From Pacificimonas flava (lineage in GTDB: Bacteria; Pseudomonadota; Alphaproteobacteria; Sphingomonadales; Sphingomonadaceae): a stretch of 64,000 nucleotides of DNA. Made by a program: the position numbers and the translations under genes. Positions 52,661-62,335 of this stretch are shown one piece after another. The notes beneath the pieces are model-generated. The model was given only the letters and a program-made list of their open reading frames with translations, was not told the DNA's origin and searched no databases. How positions within the stretch are numbered: position 1 is the stretch's first letter; each line of letters begins with the position of its first letter. Where the stretch lies: positions 62,001 to 126,000 of the forward strand of contig NZ_AMRV01000006.1 of NCBI RefSeq assembly GCF_000342165.1, given 5' to 3'.

Positions 52661-52689
52661 CTTCTGCCGCGCATTGCAGCGTTTTTCAA
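52661..52689 (-). promoter_or_regulatory. Candidate promoter of tRNA-Val(UAC)
   Basis: Read leftward, TTGAAA (-35, 52684-52689) and CAGAAG (-10, 52661-52666) are 17 bp apart, with 19 bp from the -10 box to the tRNA. The -10 is a weak match. Confidence 0.4.
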
Positions 52690-52803
52690 GCCGCGAACGT
52701 CGCAGGTGCTCGCATAGAATGCAGGAAGCACTCGCGGTTGGCGAGCCTCGACGGTGCCGCTAGGGCGGGGGCAATCCAATCAAACCGAAAAGGAACCGTT
52801 TTC

Positions 52804-53259
52804 ATGGCTGAAGCCAAAACCCTCATCATGTCGCTTGACGATGGCGACGTTTACATCCGCCTGCGGCCGGACCTTGCCCCCAATCACGTAGAACGGATTG
52901 CCGAACTTGCTGAATCGGGCTTCTACGACGGCGTCGTTTTTCACCGCGTGATCCCGGGCTTTATGGCGCAGGGCGGGGATCCGACCGGCACGGGCATGCA
53001 CGGCAGCGACAAACCGGACCTGAAGGCCGAATTCAACTCCGAACCGCATGTCCGCGGCACCTGTTCGATGGCGCGTACGCAGGATCCGAACTCGGCAAAC
53101 AGCCAGTTCTTCATCTGCTTCGAGGATGCCGAATTTCTTGACGGCCAATATACCGTCTGGGGCCAGGTCACGGAGGGCATGGAACATGTCGATGCGCTTC
53201 CGAAAGGCGAGCCGCCCGCCGAGCCCGGCAAGATCAAGACGATGACGGTGAAGCGCTAA
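52804..53259 (+). CDS. Cyclophilin-type peptidyl-prolyl isomerase
   Basis: The 151-residue cyclophilin (ATG 52804) has DLAPNHVERIAELAESGFYDGVVFHRVIPGFMAQGGDPTGTG, with the catalytic Arg in FHR, then RGTCSMARTQDPNSANSQFFICFEDAEFLDGQYTVWGQV. It catalyses proline isomerisation. There is no signal peptide, so it is cytoplasmic. The upstream frame to 52738 lacks a ribosome site. Its stop overlaps that of the sulfotransferase gene by 4 bp. Confidence 0.95.
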   Translation: MAEAKTLIMSLDDGDVYIRLRPDLAPNHVERIAELAESGFYDGVVFHRVIPGFMAQGGDPTGTGMHGSDKPDLKAEFNSEPHVRGTCSMARTQDPNSANSQFFICFEDAEFLDGQYTVWGQVTEGMEHVDALPKGEPPAEPGKIKTMTVKR

Positions 53260-54227
53260 GGCGCTTCGGGCTCGCCGGTCGGGACATACCCGTACCGTGC
53301 GAGATCGATATTGAGGAGGCGCGCCGCGCGGCGGTTCGTCTCCTCATAAGATCGGAGGATCATTTCGGAAATTTCTGGTCGCAAGCGGATCTGCGACGGC
53401 GCGGTGTATTTCCGTCTCAGATATGCCAGCGGCTCCCGCAAAAGGTCGAGGCGCGAGATCCCCTCCGAAAGCCGATTGAAACGCCGCGCCTGCCAAAGAT
53501 CCTGCTCCAGCCGCCGAACGTTCGCTTGGCGCCCCTCGTGGAGAAGCGTTTCGATCAGCACATCTGCACTGCAAGGCTCCTGCCCCAAAAAGGACATCAG
53601 TCCTTCGAGAAATGGGCGCGGATCGTGCCGCAATTCTTCGTAGGGACGCATGAAGAGCCCAGCCGGTCCGACAATGTCCAGAAGGCCGGCGGCAAGATCG
53701 CCATACTCCCAAGCCATACCCCGGCGATAGCGCTCGTCATGAGGGTCGCACATCGAGCGGGCGAACGCTTCGAAATCCGCTTGTCCGGCCTTCAACTTGG
53801 CATCGCTTCTCTGTACGTAGCCGGACATAAGCCGCGTACTCTGCCGCCGGATAAGACAGAGGATGCGAACCGCATCGAATCGCGATCGCGCCATCTCCAC
53901 AATTGCGCGCAGATGCGGCAGCACCTCTGCGGCGCCCCGGAAATTGCCGAAGAACATCTCATCGCTGACGAGGCGAGATCGGGAAGAACCGGTGCCAAGA
54001 AGCGCCGGCTCGAGCTCCGCTTTGTGCTTGGTCCACAGAATCGGCGAGCGCGCGGTAATCTGCTCGGCCAATCGTCCGTCTCCGCTGCGCCGCGCATCAT
54101 GATTTCGATAATTCGAAACCCGGGGCAGCAACGCGACATCCAATCCCGACAAACGCGGAAAAACGTCGTTCTGCAGGAATGTACTTGCTGTCTTGGGTTG
54201 GCCGATATGAAGATAGAGGCAGCGCAT
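53256..54227 (-). CDS. Sulfotransferase-like protein
   Basis: From ATG 54227 (GGGGATG upstream) the 323-residue protein starts MRCLYLHIGQPKTASTFLQNDVFP, where PKTASTFLQ is the 5'-phosphosulfate-binding loop for PAPS. Later FDAVRILCLIRRQSTRLMSGYVQRSDA resembles the 3'-phosphate-binding segment, and the C-terminal half has LFMRPYEELRHDPRPFLEGLMSFLG. It would transfer sulfate to a surface or secreted carbohydrate. Codon use is less GC-rich than the neighbours, and it lies 125 bp downstream of tRNA-Val, which suggests acquisition. A TTG at 54260 is an alternative start. Confidence 0.75.
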   Translation of the reverse strand: MRCLYLHIGQPKTASTFLQNDVFPRLSGLDVALLPRVSNYRNHDARRSGDGRLAEQITARSPILWTKHKAELEPALLGTGSSRSRLVSDEMFFGNFRGAAEVLPHLRAIVEMARSRFDAVRILCLIRRQSTRLMSGYVQRSDAKLKAGQADFEAFARSMCDPHDERYRRGMAWEYGDLAAGLLDIVGPAGLFMRPYEELRHDPRPFLEGLMSFLGQEPCSADVLIETLLHEGRQANVRRLEQDLWQARRFNRLSEGISRLDLLREPLAYLRRKYTAPSQIRLRPEISEMILRSYEETNRRAARLLNIDLARYGYVPTGEPEAP

Positions 54228-54351
54228 CGTACATCCCCGATACAACCGTTCCGGTCGCAAACGGCAGCAGATCTTTTCGGGCTCCTCTCCTGCCTCGGCG
54301 AGAAGGAAGACCGCTAATCCGGCCGGTCATTCGACCTAAGCCCCGTGCGCA

Positions 54352-54426
54352 TGGTGGGCGCGGCTGGGTTCGAACCAGCGACCCCTGCCGTGTGAAGGCA
54401 GTGCTCTACCGCTGAGCTACGCGCCC
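54352..54426 (-). tRNA. tRNA-Val (anticodon CAC)
   Basis: A full cloverleaf with encoded CCA: acceptor GGGCGCG/CGCGCCC, D arm GCTC/GAGC, anticodon stem CTGCC/GGCAG with loop TTCACAC (anticodon CAC), and T arm GCTGG-TTCGAAC-CCAGC. No confident promoter was seen upstream. Confidence 0.95.
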
Positions 54427-54566
54427 GGTTCCGCAAGCATAATCCGCTGCGGCTCCGAAGGCCGGTGCTATAGAACCCGCACCGGGCGCCGTCCAGACTG
54501 GAATTGGGAGAAAGAGCCCATCCCTCCCCGGATATGCCCCTTCCCCGCCAGATCGTTCGGGTCGCG

Positions 54567-54839
54567 CTAGTTGACCGCGTCCTTCAGGCCCTTGCCGGCC
54601 TTGAACTTCGGCTGGTTGGAAGCCTTGATTTCCATCGGTTCGCCTGTGCGCGGATTGCGACCCGTCGAAGCCTTCCGCTCTGCAGTCGAAAACGTGCCAA
54701 AGCCAACGAGGCGAACCTCGTCCCCCTTCTTCAGCGCTCCTTCGATGGTGGTAAACACCGCTTCGACAGCCTTGCTCGCATCGCCTCGGCTGATGTCCGC
54801 AGTGTCTGCGACAGAAGCGATAAGTTCCTGCTTGTTCAT
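54567..54839 (-). CDS. HU-family DNA-binding protein
   Basis: The 90-residue nucleoid protein (ATG 54839, AGGGGAG site) reads MNKQELIASVADTADISRGDASKAVEAVFTTI, then the beta-arm signature VRLVGFGTFSTAERKASTGRNPRTGEPMEI, ending KFKAGKGLKDAVN. It bends DNA non-specifically. It lies 93 bp downstream of lon on the same strand, a frequent arrangement (lon-hupB) in Proteobacteria. A TTG one codon upstream is not needed. Confidence 0.97.
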   Translation of the reverse strand: MNKQELIASVADTADISRGDASKAVEAVFTTIEGALKKGDEVRLVGFGTFSTAERKASTGRNPRTGEPMEIKASNQPKFKAGKGLKDAVN

Positions 54840-54932
54840 CAATACTCCCCTTTTTGGTGTCTCGCGGCCGTCCGCCGAGAGTGCACTAAATAACCGCGCG
54901 ACTGGAGAGTCAAAGGGATTCCCGGCCCATAT

Positions 54933-57332
54933 CTACATGATAGGGGCGCGGGGCTCGTCATTTCCCATGGCGTGCGGGTCGGGTTCGGTCGCGACGACAT
55001 CGGGTTCCGACCAGTCGATCGGTTCCAGTTCCTTCGTCAACGCCAGACGCAGAACCTCGTCGACATGGCTGACCGGATGAATCTCGAGACCACCGGTGAT
55101 GTTGTCGGGAATCTCGGCAAGATCCTTCTCATTCTCCGCCGGAATCAGCACTGTCTTGATGCCGCCGCGCAGAGCCGCGAGCAGCTTTTCCTTGAGACCG
55201 CCGATCGGCAGGACGCGGCCACGCAGCGTCACCTCGCCTGTCATCGCCACATCCTTGCGCACCGGCACATCGGTGAGGGTCGAGATGATCGCCGTCACCA
55301 TACCGATACCGGCCGACGGACCGTCCTTCGGCGTCGCTCCCTCCGGAACGTGCACGTGGATGTCGCGACGCGCAAAAATGTCGGGCTTGATACCGTATTC
55401 CGGCGAGCGCGCCTTGATGAAGCTGAGCGCGGCCTGAATCGACTCCTTCATCACGTCGCCGAGCTTGCCGGTGGTGCGGATATTGCCCTTGCCGGGCACG
55501 GTCACCGCCTCCAGCGTCAGAAGCTCGCCGCCCACCTCGGTCCAGGCCAGTCCCGTCGCGGCGCCGATCTGGTCCTCTTCCTCCGAGACACCGTAGCGGA
55601 ATTTCCGTACGCCAGCGAACTCATGCAGATTGTCCGGTGTAATGCTGACCGACGTTTCCGCCTGCTCGATGATCTTGCGCAGGGACTTGCGTGCGAGCCG
55701 CGCGATTTCCCGTTCCAGCGTCCGAACCCCGGCCTCCCGCGTATAATAGCGAATCAGATCGCGGATGGCGTCCTCGGACAGCGAGAACTCCTCGGCCTTC
55801 AGGCCGTGCTCCTCGACCTGTTTTGGAAGGAGGTGCGATTTCGCAATCTCGACCTTCTCATCCTCGGTGTAGCCGGACAGCCGGATGATCTCCATGCGGT
55901 CGAGGAGGGGCTGCGGCATGTTCAGCGAGTTCGCCGTCGTCACGAACATGACGTTCGACAGGTCGTAATCGACTTCGAGATAATGGTCGTTGAACTTGGA
56001 ATTCTGCTCCGGATCCAGAACCTCCAGTAGGGCGGAGGAGGGATCGCCGCGGAAATCCTGTCCCAGCTTGTCGATCTCGTCCAGCAGGAACAGCGGGTTC
56101 GAGGTGCCCGCCTTCTTCATGTTCTGCAGAACCTTGCCGGGCATGGAGCCGATATAGGTGCGCCGGTGGCCACGAATTTCGGCTTCATCGCGCACGCCGC
56201 CCAGCGACTGGCGAATGAACTTGCGGCCCGTCGCCTTGGCGATCGAACGACCAAGCGAAGTCTTGCCGACGCCCGGAGGACCAACGAGGCAGAGAATCGG
56301 CCCCTTGATCTTCTTCGCGCGGCTCTGGACCGCCAGATATTCGACGATGCGTTCCTTGACCTTCTCCAGGCCGTAATGATCGGAATCGAGTACGTCCTGT
56401 GCCGCTTTCAAATCCTTCGCAACACGGCTCTTCTTGCTCCACGGCAAGCCCAGAAGAGTATCGAGATAATTGCGCACGACCGTCGCCTCAGCGGACTGGG
56501 GCGCCATCGCCTTCAGCTTCTTCAGCTCCGACGTCGCCTTCTCGAGCGCCTCAGCGCTCAGGCGCGTCTTCTGAATCTTCTCTTCCAGCTCGGCAATCTC
56601 GTCGCCATCCTCGCCGCCATCACCAAGCTCGCGCTGGATCGCCTTCATTTGCTCGTTGAGATAGTATTCGCGCTGCGTCTTCTCCATCTGACGCTTCACG
56701 CGGCCCTTGATCTTCTTCTCGACCTGCAGGACGCCCATCTCGCCCTCCATCATGCCGAGGACCATTTCGAGCCGTTTGGCGGGACTCGGCTCGGAGAGCA
56801 GAGCCTGGCGTTCGGCGATCTTCACCGAAAGGTTCGCGGCGATGGCATCGGCCACGCGCGCCGCGTCCTCCATCTGCTGCACCTGGACGACGACTTCCGG
56901 CGCGATCTTCTTGTTCAGGCGAACATAATTCTCGAACTGATCCGTGGCCGACTTCTGCAGAGCGGCAAGCTCGGTCTCGTCTGAGTTCTTATCCTCCAGC
57001 ACCTCAAAAGACGCCTCGAAATAGTCACCGGACGTATCGAGCTCACGAACCCGCGCACGATCCTGCCCCTCGACCAGAACCTTCACGGTGCCATCGGGCA
57101 GCTTCAACAGCTGCAGGACGGTCGCGACAGCTCCGACCTCATACAGGTCCGCCTGCTCGGGGTCTTCGACGCCGGCATCTTTTTGCGACACCAGAAGAAC
57201 ATTCTTGTCGTTTTCCATTACCGCTTCGAGAGCGGCCACGGATTTTTCCCGGCCGACGAACAACGGCACGATCATCTGCGGAAACACCACGATATCGCGC
57301 AAAGGGAGTACAGGAAGGGTCTGAACGGTCAT
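54933..57332 (-). CDS. lon: ATP-dependent protease Lon
   Basis: From ATG 57332 the 799-residue protease has its N-terminal substrate domain ([26 protein letters not shown]) and a coiled-coil part around 190-250. The AAA+ module carries Walker [12 protein letters not shown], Walker [12 protein letters not shown] and the [12 protein letters not shown] pore loop. The C-terminal peptidase has catalytic Ser in [11 protein letters not shown] (near 673) and Lys about 43 residues later. It degrades misfolded and regulatory proteins. clpX is directly upstream and hup downstream. Twelve extra codons back to 57368 lack a ribosome site. Confidence 0.97.
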   Translation of the reverse strand: MTVQTLPVLPLRDIVVFPQMIVPLFVGREKSVAALEAVMENDKNVLLVSQKDAGVEDPEQADLYEVGAVATVLQLLKLPDGTVKVLVEGQDRARVRELDTSGDYFEASFEVLEDKNSDETELAALQKSATDQFENYVRLNKKIAPEVVVQVQQMEDAARVADAIAANLSVKIAERQALLSEPSPAKRLEMVLGMMEGEMGVLQVEKKIKGRVKRQMEKTQREYYLNEQMKAIQRELGDGGEDGDEIAELEEKIQKTRLSAEALEKATSELKKLKAMAPQSAEATVVRNYLDTLLGLPWSKKSRVAKDLKAAQDVLDSDHYGLEKVKERIVEYLAVQSRAKKIKGPILCLVGPPGVGKTSLGRSIAKATGRKFIRQSLGGVRDEAEIRGHRRTYIGSMPGKVLQNMKKAGTSNPLFLLDEIDKLGQDFRGDPSSALLEVLDPEQNSKFNDHYLEVDYDLSNVMFVTTANSLNMPQPLLDRMEIIRLSGYTEDEKVEIAKSHLLPKQVEEHGLKAEEFSLSEDAIRDLIRYYTREAGVRTLEREIARLARKSLRKIIEQAETSVSITPDNLHEFAGVRKFRYGVSEEEDQIGAATGLAWTEVGGELLTLEAVTVPGKGNIRTTGKLGDVMKESIQAALSFIKARSPEYGIKPDIFARRDIHVHVPEGATPKDGPSAGIGMVTAIISTLTDVPVRKDVAMTGEVTLRGRVLPIGGLKEKLLAALRGGIKTVLIPAENEKDLAEIPDNITGGLEIHPVSHVDEVLRLALTKELEPIDWSEPDVVATEPDPHAMGNDEPRAPIM

Positions 57333-57508
57333 AAGGACTTTCTCACTATCGCGCGAAGGCTCGGCCACGCGCCGATTTCCTGGAACAGGCTTTCACGGGG
57401 AATATGGGGTCGGCGGCGCTGCGCCGCAACATGGCGGCGAGAGTGCGGGTTGTCGCGGGACGCCCGGTCCGCGGGGTCGGCTGCGCCTGTCGCGCCGCCA
57501 ACGGCATA

Positions 57509-57542
57509 CCCTCGAAGCGCCGCGAACACGGCGCTTCGAGGG
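57509..57542 (-). terminator. 13-bp hairpin after clpX
   Basis: CCCTCGAAGCGCC (57509-57521) and GGCGCTTCGAGGG (57530-57542) are perfect complements around an 8-base loop, starting 6 bp past the clpX stop. There is no T-run after the stem in the direction of clpX, so it may slow or protect rather than stop RNA polymerase, leaving lon partly on the clpX transcript. Confidence 0.5.
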
Positions 57543-57548
57543 ACAAAA

Positions 57549-58856
57549 TCAGGCCGCGTCGTCCGCAGCCGCTTTCTTCTTCTTGGCAAAGACACGGACC
57601 GGGTCCTTGCGACCTTCGACCACGTCCTTGTCGATATGGATCTCATCCACGTCCGTCAGTGAGGGCAGGTCGAACATGGTGTCGAGCAGGATGCCCTCCA
57701 TGATCGAGCGAAGGCCGCGCGCGCCGGTCTTGCGCGCGATGGCGCGCCTGGCGACCGCACGCAAGGCATCCTGCGAGAAGGTCAGTTGCACGTCCTCGAT
57801 GTCGAACAGTTTCTGATACTGTTTGACGAGTGCGTTCTTCGGCTCCGTCAGGATGGTGATCAGCGCATCCTCGTCCAGATCCTCCAGCGTCGCCAGAACC
57901 GGCAGTCGGCCGACAAATTCGGGGATCAACCCGTATTTCAGCAGATCTTCCGGCTCGATCTCCCGCAGGATACGCCCAACGCGGCGCTCGTCAGGCGCGG
58001 CGACGTGCGCGCCAAACCCGATGGACTTGCCCTGCAACCGGTCGGCGATGATCCGATCCAGGCCCGCAAAGGCGCCGCCACAAATGAACAGGATGTTCGT
58101 CGTGTCGACCTGCAGGAATTCCTGTTGCGGGTGCTTGCGGCCGCCCTGCGGCGGAACGGAGGCCGTCGTGCCCTCCATGATCTTCAGAAGGGCCTGCTGC
58201 ACGCCCTCGCCAGACACATCGCGCGTGATCGAGGGATTGTCCGCCTTGCGGCTGACCTTGTCGATCTCGTCGATATAGACGATGCCGCGCTGCGCGCGTT
58301 CGACATTATAGTCCGACGCCTGCAGCAGCTTCAGGATGATGTTCTCGACATCCTCGCCGACATAGCCCGCCTCGGTCAGCGTCGTTGCGTCGGCCATGGT
58401 GAAGGGCACATCGAACGTCTTGGCGAGCGTTTGCGCCAGCAGCGTTTTGCCGCAGCCCGTTGGACCGATCAGCAGGATGTTGGACTTGGCGAGTTCGATA
58501 TCCGCGCCCTTGGCGCCGTGCGCCAGCCGCTTGTAATGGTTGTGAACCGCGACCGACAGGACACGCTTGGCGAAATCCTGACCGATGACATAGTCGTCCA
58601 GCGTGTCGCAGATCTGGCGCGGCGTCGGAACGCCCGTCTTGTCCTTGACGAGGCTGGTCTTCGTCTCCTCGCGGATGATGTCGTTGCACAGCTCCACACA
58701 CTCGTCGCAGATGAAAACCGTCGGCCCGGCAATCAGCTTGCGCACCTCGTGCTGCGACTTGCCGCAGAAGGAGCAGTACAGTGTATTCTTCGAATCGCCG
58801 TCGCTACCGCCTTCGCCGGAACCCGATCCGCCGGTGCCACCCGTTAGCTTCGTCAT
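57549..58856 (-). CDS. clpX: ATP-dependent Clp protease ATP-binding subunit ClpX
   Basis: The 435-residue unfoldase has the N-terminal zinc-binding domain ([30 protein letters not shown], four Cys) and the AAA+ core. The core shows Walker [19 protein letters not shown], Walker [14 protein letters not shown], the RKH-type pore segment [15 protein letters not shown], and sensor RARGLRS-like [13 protein letters not shown]. The N-terminus has a Gly/Ser/Asp-rich tail of about 22 residues. clpP, usually upstream, is not next to it. The next gene upstream is a divergent PilZ gene. lon follows on the same strand. Confidence 0.97.
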   Translation of the reverse strand: MTKLTGGTGGSGSGEGGSDGDSKNTLYCSFCGKSQHEVRKLIAGPTVFICDECVELCNDIIREETKTSLVKDKTGVPTPRQICDTLDDYVIGQDFAKRVLSVAVHNHYKRLAHGAKGADIELAKSNILLIGPTGCGKTLLAQTLAKTFDVPFTMADATTLTEAGYVGEDVENIILKLLQASDYNVERAQRGIVYIDEIDKVSRKADNPSITRDVSGEGVQQALLKIMEGTTASVPPQGGRKHPQQEFLQVDTTNILFICGGAFAGLDRIIADRLQGKSIGFGAHVAAPDERRVGRILREIEPEDLLKYGLIPEFVGRLPVLATLEDLDEDALITILTEPKNALVKQYQKLFDIEDVQLTFSQDALRAVARRAIARKTGARGLRSIMEGILLDTMFDLPSLTDVDEIHIDKDVVEGRKDPVRVFAKKKKAAADDAA

Positions 58857-59142
58857 AAAATCCTTTCCGCCGGCGGCCTGTTCGCCGCCCTGCCCAGACA
58901 GCCGGGCAGTCTATACGCCTTTCCCGTTGGGGCAATCATTGAAACTCGAAAACCCCGCACCGCCGAGAGCCCGCCTTCTACCGCCACAAATCTAATAAGC
59001 GATGAATGGGGATTCCCGGTGATCCCGAAAGGTGGGTGATCGCGGTCGGCCTTGCAAGGGGCGGGATAGGCGCGCATGCCGGTAACGCGCGCTTAAATGT
59101 TTCGGCAGTACCAACCGCCCTCGATGTTCAACGCGTAGGCCG

Positions 59143-59595
59143 ATGCCCATGACCCATATTCGCGAAGTCCAGGAAAGAGCGAAGCGGTCGAAGCTGTTGC
59201 GTGCCGCCCGCGTCCATGTGCGAGGAACCGAGCATAGCGCCATCCTGCGCGACATCTCCTCGGGCGGAGCGCTCGTTCAGGTCAAGGTCGAGTTCGCACC
59301 GGCCGAGCGGGTGGTTCTGGAACTGTCCGATCGGCAACGCCTGACCGGCACCGTCCGCTGGATGGACGGCGACAAAATCGGCATCGAATTCGAGCGCGCG
59401 CTGGTCATGGACGGCCTTGAGGCCGTCGTCGCGGCGGTGCGTGAGGAAAAGCCGCAATCCCATGTGCCGTGGAACAGCTACGATCGCGGCCCGGGCCGGG
59501 ACGTCGAGAAGATCCGCTTGGCCACCGTCAGCGGGCGAGCTGCTTCTCCCGAGCCGCACGAAGGCGGGCGAAATCCTCGCCGGCGTGATAGCTAG
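59143..59595 (+). CDS. PilZ-domain protein
   Basis: The protein (150 residues from ATG 59143, or 148 from ATG 59149) is mostly one PilZ domain: [37 protein letters not shown], where the Arg-rich start and DISSGG form the cyclic di-GMP site. The RxxxR motif is not perfect (RAARVHVRG), so binding is uncertain. The last 22 residues run opposite the 3' end of lipA (68 bp overlap). It is divergent from clpX and is a single-domain PilZ protein. Confidence 0.8.
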   Translation: MPMTHIREVQERAKRSKLLRAARVHVRGTEHSAILRDISSGGALVQVKVEFAPAERVVLELSDRQRLTGTVRWMDGDKIGIEFERALVMDGLEAVVAAVREEKPQSHVPWNSYDRGPGRDVEKIRLATVSGRAASPEPHEGGRNPRRRDS

Positions 59596-60433
59596 ACCGC
59601 GTTAGGGGTGTCGAGGACACCAACAGAAATCCCTTCGCACGGGCAATGTCGCCATAGCTGGCGAACTGCTTGGGCGTCACGAAGTCGACGACCTTCGCAT
59701 GGCGCGGCGTCGGCTGGAGATACTGCCCAAGCGTCAAGAAATCGATGCCCGCAGAGCGCATGTCGTCCATGACCTGATGCACCTCGAGCCGGCCTTCGCC
59801 CAGCCCCATCATCATGCCGGACTTGGTGAAGATGGAAGGGTCGCGCTGCTTCACGCGCTCCAGCAAGCGCAGCGAATGGTAGTAGCGCGCGCCAGGGCGG
59901 ATCGTCGGATAAAGCCGCGGAACGGTTTCCAGATTGTGATTGAAGACATCGGGCCGCGCCTCGACGATCGCCTCCATCGCATGGTCCGCCTTGTTGCGGA
60001 AATCCGGGGTGAGGATTTCGATGGTCGTCTGAGGCGCATTCTTGCGCAGCGCCTCGATCACCTTCACGAACTGCTGGGCGCCGCCATCCGGCAGGTCGTC
60101 CCGGTCGACGGAGGTGATGACGATATGCTCCAGGCCCAGCTCTCCGGCGGCAACGGCGACGTGCTCCGGCTCCAGCGGGTCGACCGGACGCGGCATGCCC
60201 GTCTTTACGTTGCAGAAAGCGCAGGCGCGGGTGCAGGTGTCGCCCAGAATCATGACCGTCGCGTGTTTCTGCGTCCAGCACTCGCCGATATTGGGACACG
60301 CGGCCTCTTCGCAGACCGTATTGAGGTTCAGCCGGCGCATCAGCTTGCGAGTCTCGGCAAAACCGACCGAGGTGGGGGCCTTGACACGCAGCCAATCGGG
60401 CTTGCGGGCGCGGATGGGGGTCATTTCGTTCAT
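59528..60433 (-). CDS. lipA: Lipoyl synthase
   Basis: The 301-residue radical-SAM enzyme inserts sulfur into octanoyl groups on lipoyl domains. It has both clusters: the auxiliary [13 protein letters not shown] (Cys x5 Cys x4 Cys spacing) and the radical-SAM [39 protein letters not shown] and [10 protein letters not shown] are family segments, and the C-terminal SSYHAGEDF provides the conserved Ser. I start at ATG 60433. It is divergent from carbonic anhydrase. Dihydrolipoyl dehydrogenase, which uses lipoylated partners, is encoded 2 kb away. Confidence 0.97.
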   Translation of the reverse strand: MNEMTPIRARKPDWLRVKAPTSVGFAETRKLMRRLNLNTVCEEAACPNIGECWTQKHATVMILGDTCTRACAFCNVKTGMPRPVDPLEPEHVAVAAGELGLEHIVITSVDRDDLPDGGAQQFVKVIEALRKNAPQTTIEILTPDFRNKADHAMEAIVEARPDVFNHNLETVPRLYPTIRPGARYYHSLRLLERVKQRDPSIFTKSGMMMGLGEGRLEVHQVMDDMRSAGIDFLTLGQYLQPTPRHAKVVDFVTPKQFASYGDIARAKGFLLVSSTPLTRSSYHAGEDFARLRAAREKQLAR

Positions 60434-60488
60434 ACCCTGCCCAGATAGCGGCTGGCGCGCGAGAAACAACTGCGGTAGCCCATCCGGC

Positions 60489-61124
60489 ATGGCAGATTTC
60501 CAGACGCTCCTAGAGGGCTATCGCCGCTTTCGCGAAACCGGTTACCCGGCGCAGAAGGCGCGCTACGACGAGCTGGCCTCGGGCCAGTCCCCCGGCACGA
60601 TGGTCATCGGTTGTTCCGACAGCAGGGTCTCTCCCTCCCTCATTTTCGATGCGGGGCCGGGAGAGATCTTCTCGGTCCGCAATGTCGCCAATCTGGTGCC
60701 GCCCTTCGATCCGTCAGGCGGCCTCCATGGCGTGTCCTCCGCCCTCGAATTCGCCGTCACGCAGCTTGAGGTCAGCGACATCTTCGTTCTGGGCCATGGC
60801 GGCTGCGGCGGTTGTCAGGCCGCGCTCACGCGGGATTTTCACGGCAACGACCCCGGCGAGGGCTTTTTCATCGCAAGCTGGATCGCACTTCTCGACGAGG
60901 CGCGGGCGAAAGTCGTCTCTGAAAAGGGCTCCGATGTCAGCAAGGACGCCCTCCTCGCCCTGGAATATGAAGGGGTGCGGACCAGCCTGAAAAACCTGGA
61001 GACGTTCCCTTTCGTCAAGGAACGGCTGGAGGACGGCCGGTTGACGCTGCACGGCGGGCATTTCGCGGTTGCGCACGGACAGCTCTATCTGCTCGGCGAG
61101 GACGATCGGTTCGAACCTGCCTGA
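60489..61124 (+). CDS. Beta-class carbonic anhydrase
   Basis: The 211-residue zinc enzyme interconverts carbon dioxide and bicarbonate. The zinc ligands are in [12 protein letters not shown] (Cys, with the Asp-Arg dyad) and LGHGGCGGC (His and Cys), with [11 protein letters not shown] between. The start [19 protein letters not shown] is typical. ATG 60489 is chosen because the upstream part of the frame lies opposite lipA. It is likely cytoplasmic. The DUF4142 gene converges on it. Confidence 0.94.
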   Translation: MADFQTLLEGYRRFRETGYPAQKARYDELASGQSPGTMVIGCSDSRVSPSLIFDAGPGEIFSVRNVANLVPPFDPSGGLHGVSSALEFAVTQLEVSDIFVLGHGGCGGCQAALTRDFHGNDPGEGFFIASWIALLDEARAKVVSEKGSDVSKDALLALEYEGVRTSLKNLETFPFVKERLEDGRLTLHGGHFAVAHGQLYLLGEDDRFEPA

Positions 61125-61165
61125 GGCGGCGCGGCGCGCATGGCACGCGCCGCCCGCCATCACAC

Positions 61166-61732
61166 CTACAGCGCGGCAAGTTCGTCGCGATGATCCTGTA
61201 GCATCGGCACCGCCTTGGCCGCCCACTCTTTGAGGGCTGCAACCTCTCCCTCGGCTGCATATTCGGACAGGTCCTCGGCCATGTCTTCATAGCGTTCGCG
61301 CGTGCGCTCCAGGTACATGTCGTCGATGCTGCGCGCACCGCGAAGCTGGGCAAAATTGCGTTCATCCTGGTCGCTCAGCACCGTATTGACCTGCAACGCG
61401 CCAGCGGCGCCCGCCGCCGCGCTGAGGTCCTGAAGCAGGCTCTGGTTGAACGTGATCGCCTGCTCGGCAAAGGCCTTCACCTCATCGCGGCTGGCCTGTT
61501 CGGCGGCGATCTTGGCCATGCCGATTTCCACGGTTCCATCCACGGCGATCTCGTCGATGAACTCCTGCGCGTCCGAGAGCCCCTCTGAATTCTGCACGGC
61601 TTCCTCGCGTCGCTCGGCCTGCTGCTCCGCCTTGGCGATCGTTTCCTCCGCGCTGGGTTCGGGCGGCGCCGCCGCCTGCTCGCTGCAAGCCGCCGTGCCG
61701 AGAAGTAGTGCCGCGAGAATGAGGGATCGCAT
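61166..61732 (-). CDS. DUF4142 lipoprotein
   Basis: From ATG 61732 the 188-residue product begins MRSLILAALLLGTAAC, a lipoprotein signal with lipobox TAAC. A Glu/Ala-rich linker follows, then the DUF4142 helical domain (AQEFIDEIAVDGTVEIGMAKIAAEQASRDEVKAFAEQAI and ERTRERYEDMAEDL). DUF4142 proteins have a ferritin-like helical bundle and unknown function, often stress-related. Longer frames upstream overlap the pseudogene region. Confidence 0.85.
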   Translation of the reverse strand: MRSLILAALLLGTAACSEQAAAPPEPSAEETIAKAEQQAERREEAVQNSEGLSDAQEFIDEIAVDGTVEIGMAKIAAEQASRDEVKAFAEQAITFNQSLLQDLSAAAGAAGALQVNTVLSDQDERNFAQLRGARSIDDMYLERTRERYEDMAEDLSEYAAEGEVAALKEWAAKAVPMLQDHRDELAAL

Positions 61733-61848
61733 CAGAGGTCTCCGTTCAGGTGGGTGCAGAACGGTGAAGCCGTCGCGGCTGTTCCCTTTTCGGTGCGCGA
61801 GCGGCAGTATCCGGAGAGCTGATGTCGAAATCATCGGGAGGAGTGCGT

Positions 61849-62300
61849 ATGAAGCCCCCTTCGCTTCCCATAGAGGGCGGATGCCGCTGCGGCCGTTCGG
61901 TTTCGCATTTCCGCTGCGCCCCTTTTTACCGGAATTTGCCACTGCTCCGGTTGCCGGCACATGACAGGCGGTGCCTATTCCAGCACCGTGTGCGCGCCGA
62001 AAAATGGTGACGAACTTATTGCTGGAAGCACGGTTCTCGGCGGCATGCACGCGGAGAAATCGCAGCATCAGCACTGCGACTGGTGCAAGGGCTGGACCCA
62101 TACGGTTTTCCAGTCGGACGCTGGTTTTTAAACGTGCGCGGAGGCGCACTGGACTAGCCGAGCTGGTTCGCTCCGTTCATCGAAAGCTCGCTCAGCGAAG
62201 CGCTACCCTGGGCCGTCGTCGGCGCCCCGCATCAGTTTCAAAATTTTCCAGATAAGAGCGAATACCCCGCACTGCTGCAGGCCTTCGCCGCCGCCCGAAC
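61849..62300 (+). pseudogene. GFA-family (CENP-V/glutathione-dependent formaldehyde-activating) pseudogene
   Basis: ATG 61849 follows a strong GGGAGGAG site (61836-61843) and opens IEGGCRCGR, then the frame breaks. From 61898 the +1 frame continues RFRISAAPLFTGICHCSGCRHMTGGAYS and later HCDWCKGW, a near-perfect GFA/CENP-V zinc domain, until a stop at 62129. The next frame then gives FLNVRGGALD, a TAG stop at 62155, and PSWFAPFIESSLSEALPWAVV through to SEYPALLQAFAAA. So there are two frameshifts and one nonsense codon in an otherwise good gene. It is probably inactive, unless the breaks are sequencing errors. It lies next to the lpd 3' end. Confidence 0.8.
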
Positions 62301-62335
62301 GGAGCGCCGCCAAGGCGCCCCGCTTGCCTCAGTCG

